A stretch of DNA of 49,444 nt from JALYOC01 sp036675345 (GTDB lineage Bacteria > Myxococcota > Myxococcia > Myxococcales > Myxococcaceae), in NCBI GenBank assembly GCA_036675345.1, contig JAKFFE010000001.1:1-49444 (forward strand). Direction: 5' to 3'. The translations under genes were made by a program, and so were the position numbers. Positions 8,617 through 17,247 of the stretch are shown piece by piece. Below the pieces are notes generated by a model. That model saw nothing but the letters and a program-made list of their open reading frames with translations, did not search any database and was not told where the DNA came from. Within the stretch, counting starts at the first letter, position 1, and each line of letters opens with the position of its first letter.

Positions 8617-9240
8617 ATGACCCGACCCTGGCTGCTGCTGTCCGCTTCCCTGTCCCTGGCGCTGGTGGCCTGCGGGCCCGCGGTGGAAAGCCGTGAGGAC
8701 GCGGCGGCCATCCTGGCCCAGGGCACCATCCCCACCGCCCATGCCCAGCAGACCGCCCGGCGGCTGCATTCGATGGACGCCGCGGTGGACACCCTCCCCC
8801 AGCCCTCGGTGCACCTGACCGGGACCCATGGCGGCGAGGCCACCATCGAGTTCAATCTGGTGGGCGCGGTGGTGGGCCTGGTGGGGGAAGGGGTGCTCTT
8901 CAACATCCACTACGCCGACTACTCCAACGACGGGAGGGTGCGGCTCTCCGGCGACGTGGCGGTGCTGGCCAACTTCCAGTACGTGGCCCAGCCGGAGTCG
9001 GGAGAGGACCCGTACGCGGATCTCAAGCTCACCCTGGCCGGCCGCACCCGGATCAGCGGCCTCTACTCCGACGAGCTTTACGCCCGCATCGCCCTCACCA
9101 CCCGCTTCCACGATCTGCAGTTCCGCGAGGACAGCCTGCAGATGCGGCTGGATGGGTACGTGGAGGGCGACCAGGCCCGCTTCGAGTTCGACCAAGAGGA
9201 CGTGGTCGCCGCCTGGTCCCGGTTCGCCGAGCAGCCCTGA
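8617..9240 (+). CDS. Predicted lipoprotein of unknown function
   Basis: A 207-residue protein starting MTRPWLLLSASLSLALVAC, a signal peptide with lipobox LVAC and a Gly after the Cys. The mature region alternates polar and hydrophobic residues (for example ATIEFNLVGAVVGLV and DLKLTLAGRTRISG), which suggests a beta-rich fold. It follows the transglycosylase by 61 bases on the same strand and may be co-transcribed. I recognise no family. Confidence 0.82.
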   Translation: MTRPWLLLSASLSLALVACGPAVESREDAAAILAQGTIPTAHAQQTARRLHSMDAAVDTLPQPSVHLTGTHGGEATIEFNLVGAVVGLVGEGVLFNIHYADYSNDGRVRLSGDVAVLANFQYVAQPESGEDPYADLKLTLAGRTRISGLYSDELYARIALTTRFHDLQFREDSLQMRLDGYVEGDQARFEFDQEDVVAAWSRFAEQP

Positions 9241-9333
9241 GCGGGGGCCGTCCTTCGACTGCGCTTCCGCCCTGCATCGCCGTTCCGGCGGTCGGCGCCG
9301 CGCTGCGCCGAGCGCGGCCGCCGCTTCCTCCGC

Positions 9334-11088
9334 TCAGCGCTCTTCCAGCATCACCTTCAGCTCGCGGATTCGCCGGGTGACGTAGTCCCGCTCCAGGTTG
9401 CGGAACTGCTCCGGGAGCAGCTCCCGGCTGGTGCACTCCTGCACCGCGGCCAGGTTCTGCAGCTCGATCTCCAGCGGATAGGAGGGGGGGACGAAGTCCT
9501 TGAGCACCGCGGTCACGTCTTCCGCGGTGGCGTTCTCCCGGCCCTCGGCCAGGGCGTGGAACTTGGACCGCACCAGCACCGCCTCGATGTCCGCCCCGGA
9601 CAGCTGCTGCTGGGTGGGGGGCAGCAGCTGGGCGAAGGAGGGGACGTCCACCGTCAGCTTGGTCTTCTTGGCCACCACCCGGAACAGCTCGTCCCGCTCG
9701 GCGTCGGTCTGCGGGTAGAACAGCGCCAGGTGCTCCTCGGCGCGGCCCTGCCGCTTGAGGTCCACCGGGAGCAGGTCCGGCCGGGCAGTCATCAGGAACC
9801 AGACGATCTTCCCCCGGTACTCGGTGTTGCCCATGAAGGAGGCGATGGCCCCGAACACCCGGCTGCTGGTGCCGGAGTCGCCGCCCGCATCGCGATCCCC
9901 CAGGATCGCGTCCGCCTCGTCGATCATCACCGCCACCGGCCACAGCGCCTTGAGCAGGTTGAAGATCTTCTCCAGGTTCCCCTCGGTGACTCCCTGCCAC
10001 TGGCTGCGGAAGTTGAGGAACTTCACGCAGGGGATGCCGATCTCCCCGGCGAAGGAGGTGACCATGAAGGTCTTGCCGGTGCCGATCGGACCGGAGACCA
10101 GGTAGCCCATCGGCATCACCTCGATCCGGCCCTTCTTCAGCGCCTCCGCCGCGTGGCGCAGCATCTGCTTGGCCTTGGCGTGCCCGGCCACCGCGTCCAG
10201 GTTGTGGGCCGGCTCGATGAACTCCAAAAGCCCGTGGCACTCGGCCTGGATGATCTCCTTCTTCTTCTCCTTGAGCAGCTCGGGGGTGATCTTCATCCCC
10301 CGCTCCAAAGCCTCGGTCAGCACCCGGTCCAGGTTGATCCGGGAGAGGCCGGCGGTCATCTTGGCCAGGCCGGCCATCGGGACCTCGGACACCGCCTGCA
10401 GCTTGCGGCCCTCCAGCTTGTACTTCACGTAGTCCAGCCGCTCCTCCTCGGTGGGGAGGAGGATCTCGATGTTGGCCACGTAGGGGTTGCGGGCGATCCG
10501 CGGAGACATCTCCGCCAGGTTCTCCGCCAGCAGCACGATCGACATGTCCCCGGCCAAAAACTGCGGGTCATGCGCCCACTTGGTGAAGGTCACCTGGACG
10601 AAGCGATCCTCGGCGGAGAGGTGGGAGAGATCCCCGGCCGGGACCAGGGTCTCGGCGAAGTCCACGATCAGCGCCACCGACTTTCCGTCCGCCAGCCGCA
10701 GCCGAAGGTAGTTCTCCAGGATCTGCAGCGCCCGGCCTGGATCCCGCGGCAGCACCTTGGCGTAGTCGGTGCCGTACATCGCGTCGTAGGCGCTCATCGC
10801 CCGGGCCAGATCCTGCTGGGTCTCCGGCGCCGCGGCCCGGATCCCGCTGGAGCGGTCGTAGAAGATCACGTGGTCCCGGCCGCCGAACATCTCGTCGGAG
10901 AGGAAGGTGCGCAGGGTGCCGAACACCTTGCTGCCGTCCTCCTGGGCGATCGGCTGCAGGTCGCGCACCGCCCCGTAGAGCACGAAGGTGCTGACGGTGC
11001 GGGTGTAGTACTTCTGCGCCAGCTTCTGCGCCCACAGCGGGAGATCCTCGAGCGGATCGGACTTGGTTACCTTGCGCGCACGCGCCAT
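9334..11088 (-). CDS. AAA-family ATPase with a degenerate N-terminal ATPase-like half
   Basis: A 584-residue cytoplasmic ATPase. The C-terminal half is a canonical AAA module: Walker A GPIGTGKT (333-340), Walker B VAVMIDEAD (385-393), then sensor-type FLMTARPDLLP. The N-terminal half (about 30-230) has an AAA-like layout without a Walker A: VALIVDFAETL, then SIVLLAENLAEMSPRIARN. This arrangement resembles the Ycf46 group of AAA proteins. The start is ATG 11088, with GAGGGGG 5 bases upstream; the GTG at 11103 lies before this site and is rejected. Substrate unknown. It lies just downstream of the PEGA kinase gene on the same strand. Confidence 0.9.
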   Translation of the reverse strand: MARARKVTKSDPLEDLPLWAQKLAQKYYTRTVSTFVLYGAVRDLQPIAQEDGSKVFGTLRTFLSDEMFGGRDHVIFYDRSSGIRAAAPETQQDLARAMSAYDAMYGTDYAKVLPRDPGRALQILENYLRLRLADGKSVALIVDFAETLVPAGDLSHLSAEDRFVQVTFTKWAHDPQFLAGDMSIVLLAENLAEMSPRIARNPYVANIEILLPTEEERLDYVKYKLEGRKLQAVSEVPMAGLAKMTAGLSRINLDRVLTEALERGMKITPELLKEKKKEIIQAECHGLLEFIEPAHNLDAVAGHAKAKQMLRHAAEALKKGRIEVMPMGYLVSGPIGTGKTFMVTSFAGEIGIPCVKFLNFRSQWQGVTEGNLEKIFNLLKALWPVAVMIDEADAILGDRDAGGDSGTSSRVFGAIASFMGNTEYRGKIVWFLMTARPDLLPVDLKRQGRAEEHLALFYPQTDAERDELFRVVAKKTKLTVDVPSFAQLLPPTQQQLSGADIEAVLVRSKFHALAEGRENATAEDVTAVLKDFVPPSYPLEIELQNLAAVQECTSRELLPEQFRNLERDYVTRRIRELKVMLEER

Positions 11089-11109
11089 CTGTTCCCCCTC
11101 CACAAAATG

Positions 11110-11143
11110 AAAAGCGCCGTCCGGGTGGCCTGCAAGCGCAGGC
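11110..11143 (-). terminator. Probable terminator after the PEGA kinase gene
   Basis: On the minus strand GCCTGC-gctt-GCAGGC (11128-11143) is followed within about 20 bases by a T-rich stretch (11103-11114). It lies in the gap between the kinase stop and the AAA ATPase start. Confidence 0.4.
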
Positions 11144-11149
11144 GACGCC

Positions 11150-13540
11150 TCAACGGCAGTTGGGTTGCTTCTTCAGGGTCCGGCGGACCGGGATCGGCTC
11201 CCCCGGCTGCTCAGGCAGCTGCAGCGTGACCTCTTCGGGAGTGAAGCAGTGCTTGAGCAGGGTGACCTTCCGGGTCCCCCCGGCCACCTTCACCGTGGCG
11301 GGGGTGGTGCCCAGGGTCTTGCCGTCCACCATCACCAGCGCACCCTCCGGCTGGCTGACCACCGAGAGCGGGAACTCGGAACGCTCCAACCGGACCTTGA
11401 GCCGCAGCGGCTGATCGGCGGAGGCGGCGCGCACCGTCTGCACCGACGGTTGATAGCCGGGATGGCGGACCTCCAGCTTCAGCTCGGTCCCCACCGGAAG
11501 CTGGCCGGCGTACACCTCCGGCTTGCCGGCTGCCTTGACCACCTTCTCGTCCAGCACCACCTCGGCGGCGTCGGGATCGGTGATCACCAGCAGCTCCACC
11601 TGGGCCACCAACGGCTTGAGCTCGGCGGTCACCGTGGCGGGGTGGGCGCCCTCCTTGACCTCCACCGTGGTCATGTACGGCTTGTAGCCGTCGGCCACCA
11701 CCATCACCACGGTGTTGCCGGCCCGGGTCTTCTGCAGCAGCGGCCACTGGGTGGGCCGCGGAAGCTGGGTGCCGTTGATGTTCACCTGGGCCCGGGACCG
11801 GGCGGTGGGATCGACCACGTCCACCACCACGAAGCCCTCCGCCGCGGGCAGCAACACCAGCACCAGCGCCACGATCGCCGAGAGGATCAACACCGAGGCC
11901 ACTCCGGCCACCAGCTTGATCCGGTTGCTGATCCCGGGAGCGGGAGACGTCGGGGCGGGCTCGGACCGGACCGGCTCCTCCACCTCCACCGGCGGCCGTT
12001 CGGCGCGCGTCTTGGGGCGGGTCTCGCCCAGCACCATCGCCTTCGGCGTCGGCTCCTTGCGCGCGATCGGCTGGGATCCACTGGGCCGCCGGGCGGGATC
12101 CTTCACCGCCGGGTGGTTGCCGCTGTTGCGCACCGGGGCGGCGGACGCGGGCCGGGCCACCGGCATCTCACCGGGGGTGGTGCGGGGTTCGGGCGCGTCC
12201 ACGAACGCCTGGGGCCCGGTGGTGGGAGCGCCGTCCGGCCCGTCGGAGACCTGGGTGGCCCCGCCGCCGTCGTCCAGATCCCGGGCGGTCTGCGGCGCGG
12301 CCGCGGTCAGCTTGGGCAGGTTGGTTAGCGAGGGGGTCCGCTTGACCATCGGCACGGTGGGCCCGGGAGTGAGGTCCAGGGGGCCCGGCAGGGGCCCGGG
12401 CGGCATCCGCGGGTTCGACGGCGCGGCGGGCATCGAGGCCAGCGTCGGAGGCCGGTTCCCTCCGGTGGGTCCGGGGGGATTGCCAGCCAGCGAGGGGGGG
12501 CGGCTGGGTCCGGCGGAGAAGCCGGCTTCGGCGGCGGCGGCCATCCCTTCCGGGGCCTTGACCTCCACGTACTCCTGCAGCCGGATCTTCTCCCGCTCCA
12601 CCTCCTCCGCGAAGGTGGCCTTCATGTACGCCATCAGGTCCTTGCGGCTGAAGATGGACTCGGAGGTGATCAGGAACCGCTGGAGATCGTCGGCCAGCTC
12701 GTTGGCGTACTGGTAGCGATTCTCGGTGTCCCGGGCCAGGGCCTTGAGGACGATCCGCTCCAGGTCCTCCGGGATCCGCCGGTTGTAGGTGGAGGGCGGG
12801 AGGATCTCCGCCTTGCGGACCTTCTCCAGCACCGCGAAGTCCGAGTCGCCCACGAACAGCCGCTCCCCGGTGAGCATCTCGTACAGACAGACGCCGATCG
12901 CGAACACGTCGCTGCGGCGATCCAGCGGCAGGCCGCGGATCTGCTCCGGGCTCATGTACCCGAACTTGCCCTTGAGGATTCCGGCCTGGGTCTTGGTGGC
13001 CTTGTTGGCCGCCTTGGCGATGCCGAAGTCGATGACCTTGACCTCGCCCTCGTAGCTGACCAGCACGTTCTGGGGCGAGACGTCCCGGTGGACGATGTTC
13101 ATGTCCCGGCCCATCCCGTCCTTCTTGCGGTGGGCGTAGTCCAGGCCTTCGCACAGCTTGGCGATCACGTAGCAGGTGAGCGGGATCGGCGCCGGCTCGC
13201 CCTTCTTGCGGCAGCGTTCGAAGATCGCCCGGAGATCCTTCCCCGGGATGTACTCCATGGCGATGAAGTACGAGTTGGTGATGTTCCCCAGGTCGTGGAC
13301 CTGGCCGATGTTGGCGTGGGTCAGCTGAACGCTGATCTTCGCCTCATCGATGAACATGGTGATGAACTCCTCATCCTCGGCAATCGAGGGGAGGATCCGC
13401 TTGATCGCGACCAGCCGTTCGAAACCACCCGCGCCGAAAGTCTTGCCGCGCCAGACCTCGGCCATCCCGCCGATGTTGATGCGATCCAGCAGGAGGTATT
13501 TTCCGAACGGGATCGGCTGTCGTTTCGGAGCGTTGGTCAC
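11150..13540 (-). CDS. Membrane Ser/Thr protein kinase with PEGA repeats
   Basis: A 796-residue eukaryotic-like kinase typical of myxobacteria. The catalytic domain spans about residues 12-290. It has the Gly loop INIGGMAEVWRG, Lys 47 (VAIK), Glu 66, HRDVSPQN (151-158), DFG (171-173) and GYMSPEQIRG, all residues needed for activity. A Pro-rich, low-complexity linker (about 330-535) leads to one transmembrane helix (about 541-566, VLILSAIVALVLVLLP). The extracytoplasmic end holds PEGA-type beta repeats, the clearest being SQPEGALVMVDGKTLGTTPA. It probably senses an envelope signal and phosphorylates cytoplasmic proteins. Confidence 0.95.
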   Translation of the reverse strand: MTNAPKRQPIPFGKYLLLDRINIGGMAEVWRGKTFGAGGFERLVAIKRILPSIAEDEEFITMFIDEAKISVQLTHANIGQVHDLGNITNSYFIAMEYIPGKDLRAIFERCRKKGEPAPIPLTCYVIAKLCEGLDYAHRKKDGMGRDMNIVHRDVSPQNVLVSYEGEVKVIDFGIAKAANKATKTQAGILKGKFGYMSPEQIRGLPLDRRSDVFAIGVCLYEMLTGERLFVGDSDFAVLEKVRKAEILPPSTYNRRIPEDLERIVLKALARDTENRYQYANELADDLQRFLITSESIFSRKDLMAYMKATFAEEVEREKIRLQEYVEVKAPEGMAAAAEAGFSAGPSRPPSLAGNPPGPTGGNRPPTLASMPAAPSNPRMPPGPLPGPLDLTPGPTVPMVKRTPSLTNLPKLTAAAPQTARDLDDGGGATQVSDGPDGAPTTGPQAFVDAPEPRTTPGEMPVARPASAAPVRNSGNHPAVKDPARRPSGSQPIARKEPTPKAMVLGETRPKTRAERPPVEVEEPVRSEPAPTSPAPGISNRIKLVAGVASVLILSAIVALVLVLLPAAEGFVVVDVVDPTARSRAQVNINGTQLPRPTQWPLLQKTRAGNTVVMVVADGYKPYMTTVEVKEGAHPATVTAELKPLVAQVELLVITDPDAAEVVLDEKVVKAAGKPEVYAGQLPVGTELKLEVRHPGYQPSVQTVRAASADQPLRLKVRLERSEFPLSVVSQPEGALVMVDGKTLGTTPATVKVAGGTRKVTLLKHCFTPEEVTLQLPEQPGEPIPVRRTLKKQPNCR

Positions 13541-13633
13541 TTTCGCCGGGGATTTCGAGGGGTTCCACGCGAGGTTAGCGGCGCGGATCTCAACTCGTCA
13601 ACCGCTGGTCCTTGACCCCGCCAAAGCGCTTCC

Positions 13634-14917
13634 CTACCCGGCCAGGGTGCGGGCTGGATCCAGCGACGCCGCCCGACGACTGGGGAGATAGGCCCCGCCC
13701 AGGGCCGCCAGCACCCCCAGCAACACGCCCCCCACCAGCAGCGAGGGCGGGAAGCCGAAGAAGGTGTCCGGCTTGAAGGGAAAGTCCGGCAGCAGGGTGG
13801 TGGCGAAGCGGTCCATCAGCCGGGCGGCGACGAAGGCCACACAGGTGCCTACAGTTCCCCCCAGCAGCCCCACCACCGCGGCCTCGGAGAGGACGATCCG
13901 CTGGATGTCGGCGCGGGTGGCGCCCACCGCCCGCATCACCCCGATCTCCTTGGCCCGGGCCCGCACCTGGGCGGAGAGGGCGTGGGCGATGTTCACCGCC
14001 GCCAGCAGGCAGATCAGCACCGAGAGCAGCGCCAGGGCGGAGGTGGTCAGCGACACCGCCAGCCCGGCGTTCTCCGCCAGCCGGCGCTCCTGATCGTCCA
14101 CCTGCAGCCCCATCCGGCGCACGTGCTCGATCAGCCGGGGGACCCCGGAGGGATCCTTGGCCTGCAGGGTGACCCCGGTGAAGTTCTCCGCGTCCACCCC
14201 CGACTGGCGGTTGATCCGGATCGCCACCTCCAGGGGAACGGTGATCCCGGCCAGCATCGCCCGGTCGGAGACCCCGGCCACCTGGGCGAAGCTGCTTTGC
14301 ACCGCCGCCCCGCCCACCGGGGAGGCCACGTAGGAGCGGTTGAACTCCACCGGGAAGGTGAAGCCGGCCACCATCTGCGCGGAGAGCTGCGGCAGCCCGC
14401 GGGCCGGGGCGAAGCTCTTGTTGTAGATCTCGAACAGCCGCGAGGAGGCCACCGCCGGGATCGGCTGGTTGGGGCCCGGGTCCTCGAACTTCCCGTGGAC
14501 GATGTCCCCCTCCACCAGCCCCGGATCCACGCCCACCACCAGCAGCTCCAGGCCCATCCGCAGCCGGCTGCCAAAGAAGTCCCCGTCGTAGCGGGTGACC
14601 GCCGGGACCCGGACGTTCATCTTCCGGTACACCCGCTCCACCTCCTCCAGCGCCGCCAGCCGATCGATGGCCGCCTGGTCCAGCTTGCCGGACCCCAGCA
14701 GGGAACCCAGCGACAGCGAGGGCGGGACCACGTCCAGAAGCCGGGCGTCCACCGGGAAGATCTTCTCCCGGATCACCGTGCCCACCCCGGCGCCCAGGGC
14801 CACGAAGAACACCAGCGCCCCCACCCCGATCGCCACCCCGAAGGCGGAGAGCAGCGCCCCTTTCCTCTCGCGGCGAAGGCTGCCCTTCACCACCTGCACC
14901 AGCGCGTCGAACTTCAT
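13634..14917 (-). CDS. ABC transporter permease, FtsX/MacB/LolC type
   Basis: A 427-residue inner-membrane protein. One N-terminal helix (ALLSAFGVAIGVGALVFFVA) is followed by a large periplasmic domain (about 60-290) and three C-terminal helices of the FtsX domain. That domain carries ARAKEIGVMRAVGATRADI, the family's coupling motif. The start ATG 14917 overlaps the TGA of the ATPase gene (ATGA), so the pair is translationally coupled. Such transporters extract lipoproteins or export substrates rather than import. The long in-frame extension upstream of this ATG lies inside the ATPase gene and is not real. Confidence 0.93.
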   Translation of the reverse strand: MKFDALVQVVKGSLRRERKGALLSAFGVAIGVGALVFFVALGAGVGTVIREKIFPVDARLLDVVPPSLSLGSLLGSGKLDQAAIDRLAALEEVERVYRKMNVRVPAVTRYDGDFFGSRLRMGLELLVVGVDPGLVEGDIVHGKFEDPGPNQPIPAVASSRLFEIYNKSFAPARGLPQLSAQMVAGFTFPVEFNRSYVASPVGGAAVQSSFAQVAGVSDRAMLAGITVPLEVAIRINRQSGVDAENFTGVTLQAKDPSGVPRLIEHVRRMGLQVDDQERRLAENAGLAVSLTTSALALLSVLICLLAAVNIAHALSAQVRARAKEIGVMRAVGATRADIQRIVLSEAAVVGLLGGTVGTCVAFVAARLMDRFATTLLPDFPFKPDTFFGFPPSLLVGGVLLGVLAALGGAYLPSRRAASLDPARTLAG

Positions 14918-15603
14918 GCCGCCCCCGCGATCAGCCGACCCTCGCGCAGCCGCAAGACCCGGCTGGCGGCCCCGCTCATCCGATCCTCGTGGGTGACCAC
15001 CAGCACCGTTAGCCCCTCCGCGTTGAGCTCGCGGAAGATCCGGATGATCTCCTCTCCGGTGACCTGATCCAGGTTCCCGGTGGGCTCGTCGCACAACAGC
15101 ACCTGGGGCTGGGCGAACAGGGCCCGGGCGATCGCCACCCGCTGCCGTTCTCCACCGGAGAGCCGCTCTGGAGGACGGTCCAGCTTGGCGCCCAACCCCA
15201 GCCGGGTCAGGACCTTGGTCGCCTGCTCGCGCGCCGCCGCCGCGGTGGTCCGCTCCACCCCCGGGGCGGTGAAGTGGTGGGGCAAGAGCACGTTCTCCAG
15301 CGCCGGCAGGTGCTGGACCAGGTGGAAGGACTGGAACACGAAGCCCACGTGCTGGTTGCGGAAGTGGGACAGCTGCCGGTCCGGTAAGCCGGTGACCCGC
15401 ACCCCGGCCACCGAGATCTCTCCCTGGTAGTCCACGTCCAGCCCGCCCAGCACATGCAGCAGGGTGGACTTGCCGCTGCCCGAGGGGCCCACCACCGCCA
15501 CGAACTCACCGGCCTGGACCTCCAGATCCAGCCCGTCCAACACCCGGACCTCGCGGCCGTCCCCCTCCAGGTAGCGCTTCTTGAGGTTCCGGGCGGAGAT
15601 CAC
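14914..15603 (-). CDS. ABC transporter ATP-binding protein, LolD/MacB type
   Basis: A 229-residue ATPase that powers the FtsX-type permease beside it. Walker A is GPSGSGKST, the Q-loop lies in FVFQSFHLVQHLP, the signature is RLSGGERQRVAIARAL, Walker B is VLLCDEPTGNLD and the switch His is in VVTHE. FVFQSFHL and the short length are typical of LolD-type proteins. It starts at GTG 15603, overlapping the stop of the upstream lipoprotein gene as GTGA. Confidence 0.95.
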   Translation of the reverse strand: MISARNLKKRYLEGDGREVRVLDGLDLEVQAGEFVAVVGPSGSGKSTLLHVLGGLDVDYQGEISVAGVRVTGLPDRQLSHFRNQHVGFVFQSFHLVQHLPALENVLLPHHFTAPGVERTTAAAAREQATKVLTRLGLGAKLDRPPERLSGGERQRVAIARALFAQPQVLLCDEPTGNLDQVTGEEIIRIFRELNAEGLTVLVVTHEDRMSGAASRVLRLREGRLIAGAA

Positions 15604-17195
15604 TGCTTGGCCAGCCTCAGATGCAGCTGCGCCTGCAGCGCCTTGTCCTGGGTGGCCAGGCTGCCGGTGATCGCGGTCAGGTCGTCGGTGGCCGCCAGCC
15701 AGCGGACGGTGGTGGCCTTGATCGCAAACCCACCCACGCCCCAGGCGGAGGAGGGCAGCGCCTCCACCTGGGCGGCCAGCTTGCGCAGATCGATGGCGAA
15801 GGTGAACACGTCCTGCTCCAGCGCCGCGCGCAGCGCCGGATCGGTCAGCGGCGCCTCCCCTCCCCCGGCCTTGGCGGCGGCGAGGGCGTCCAGCAACCGG
15901 GGCTCCGGGCTGGCGGCCACCAGGGTGCTCCCGGCCAGCGCGAAGTGCAGGCCTTCCCCTTGCGAGTAGCGGGTCAGGTACAGCTGCTGTCCGTTGCGCT
16001 CCTCTCCGGTCACCGTGGCGCCCAGCCGCGGCGAGAGCGGCGGGACCTTCTCCAGGGTGGCCCGGGCCTTGGCCGCGTCCTTCACCCTGGCCGCGGCCAC
16101 CGGGTGCACCATCCGGAAGGGGTTGGAGCGGCGGACGTTCAGCGACAGCCCGGAGCTGAAATTGACGATTGGCGAGAGCGACAAGGAGAGCACCCCACCC
16201 GGCTCCAGGTTCCCTAAGACCTCCGAGTTCACGTCCAGCCCGGCCTCGGTCAGCTGCTGGGCCAGCCGCTGGCCGGTCAGGTACGGCCAGATCCCATTGA
16301 GCGCGGTGAAGTCTCCGGCGAAGCGGGCCATCGCGAACGCGTCCGCAGGAAGCACTCCGTAGGGAGAGGCCCCCTCCTTCTTGCCCAACGCGGCCAGGCT
16401 GGCGCGGGTGTCCGGCCAGGGGAGATCCATCACCAGCGAGAGATCGTCGTCCGCCAGGTGGGCCCCGAAGGTGGCGCCGTGCAGATAGGAGCGGCCGGCC
16501 ATCTTGGAAGAGGGCGGCAGGTACGCCACCAGGTGGCGATCCTTGGGCAGCCGCGCCAGCGAGGCGGCGAAGCCGGGGTCATCGGCCAGGGAGGTCCCGG
16601 GCGCCAGGGTCATCACCTGCGCCAACCGCTCCGCGAAGGAACGGGCGGCAATGGCGGCAAAGCCATCCTTGACCACCATCGCCGCCTCCAGCCCGCGGGG
16701 ACTCACGAAGCGGGTGAGCTCGGCGTTGCCCTCGGACTGGGTCTCCACCGTGGTCACGCCCAACCGGTCGCGGGTCAGCTTCTCCACCATCGAACGGAAC
16801 TTCTTGGCGTCGTTGATGGCGATCACCGAGTAGCCAAGGTCCCCGTCCAACAGCACCATTCCCATTCCGCGGGAGGGATCGAAGCCGGCGCGCTCCAGGC
16901 CCTCGCGGGAGCGGATGTCCACCCCTACCTGCTGAGCGATGGCCGCGGAGAGGTCCTTGGCGGACGGCATCCCCTGCAGCTGCGCGGCGAAGTTGGCCAG
17001 CTTCAGCCGCTCCAGCGAGGAGAGCCGTTCGCCCAGCAGGGCCACGTCCGGCACCAGCAGGATCGCCTCCGCGTTCTTGGGAAGTAGCCGGATCAGCTCG
17101 GTCTTGGCGCCAACCGCGCCGGGACCTCCGCAACGGGAACAGGCGGCGGCGAAAAGGAGGAAGGGCAGCACCCACAGCAGTCGCTGGCGTCTCAC
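15600..17195 (-). CDS. Large predicted lipoprotein (DUF3352-like) of the ABC operon
   Basis: A 531-residue protein with signal peptide MRRQRLLWVLPFLLFAAAC and lipobox FAAAC. The mature part repeats a pattern (LPKNAEAILLVPDVALLGERL, later KDRHLVAYLP and PADAFAMARFAGD) like that of DUF3352-type proteins, which evaluate as alpha/beta repeats of unknown role. It is first in an operon with an ABC ATPase and an FtsX-type permease, coupled by a 4-base overlap. It may therefore be a substrate or partner of that transporter. I do not know its biochemical function. Confidence 0.82.
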   Translation of the reverse strand: MRRQRLLWVLPFLLFAAACSRCGGPGAVGAKTELIRLLPKNAEAILLVPDVALLGERLSSLERLKLANFAAQLQGMPSAKDLSAAIAQQVGVDIRSREGLERAGFDPSRGMGMVLLDGDLGYSVIAINDAKKFRSMVEKLTRDRLGVTTVETQSEGNAELTRFVSPRGLEAAMVVKDGFAAIAARSFAERLAQVMTLAPGTSLADDPGFAASLARLPKDRHLVAYLPPSSKMAGRSYLHGATFGAHLADDDLSLVMDLPWPDTRASLAALGKKEGASPYGVLPADAFAMARFAGDFTALNGIWPYLTGQRLAQQLTEAGLDVNSEVLGNLEPGGVLSLSLSPIVNFSSGLSLNVRRSNPFRMVHPVAAARVKDAAKARATLEKVPPLSPRLGATVTGEERNGQQLYLTRYSQGEGLHFALAGSTLVAASPEPRLLDALAAAKAGGGEAPLTDPALRAALEQDVFTFAIDLRKLAAQVEALPSSAWGVGGFAIKATTVRWLAATDDLTAITGSLATQDKALQAQLHLRLAKQ

Positions 17196-17247
17196 CCGCC
17201 GGAGTCTTGGGCCCCCTCGCCGAGAGTCAAGGACGCAGTGGGCGCGT

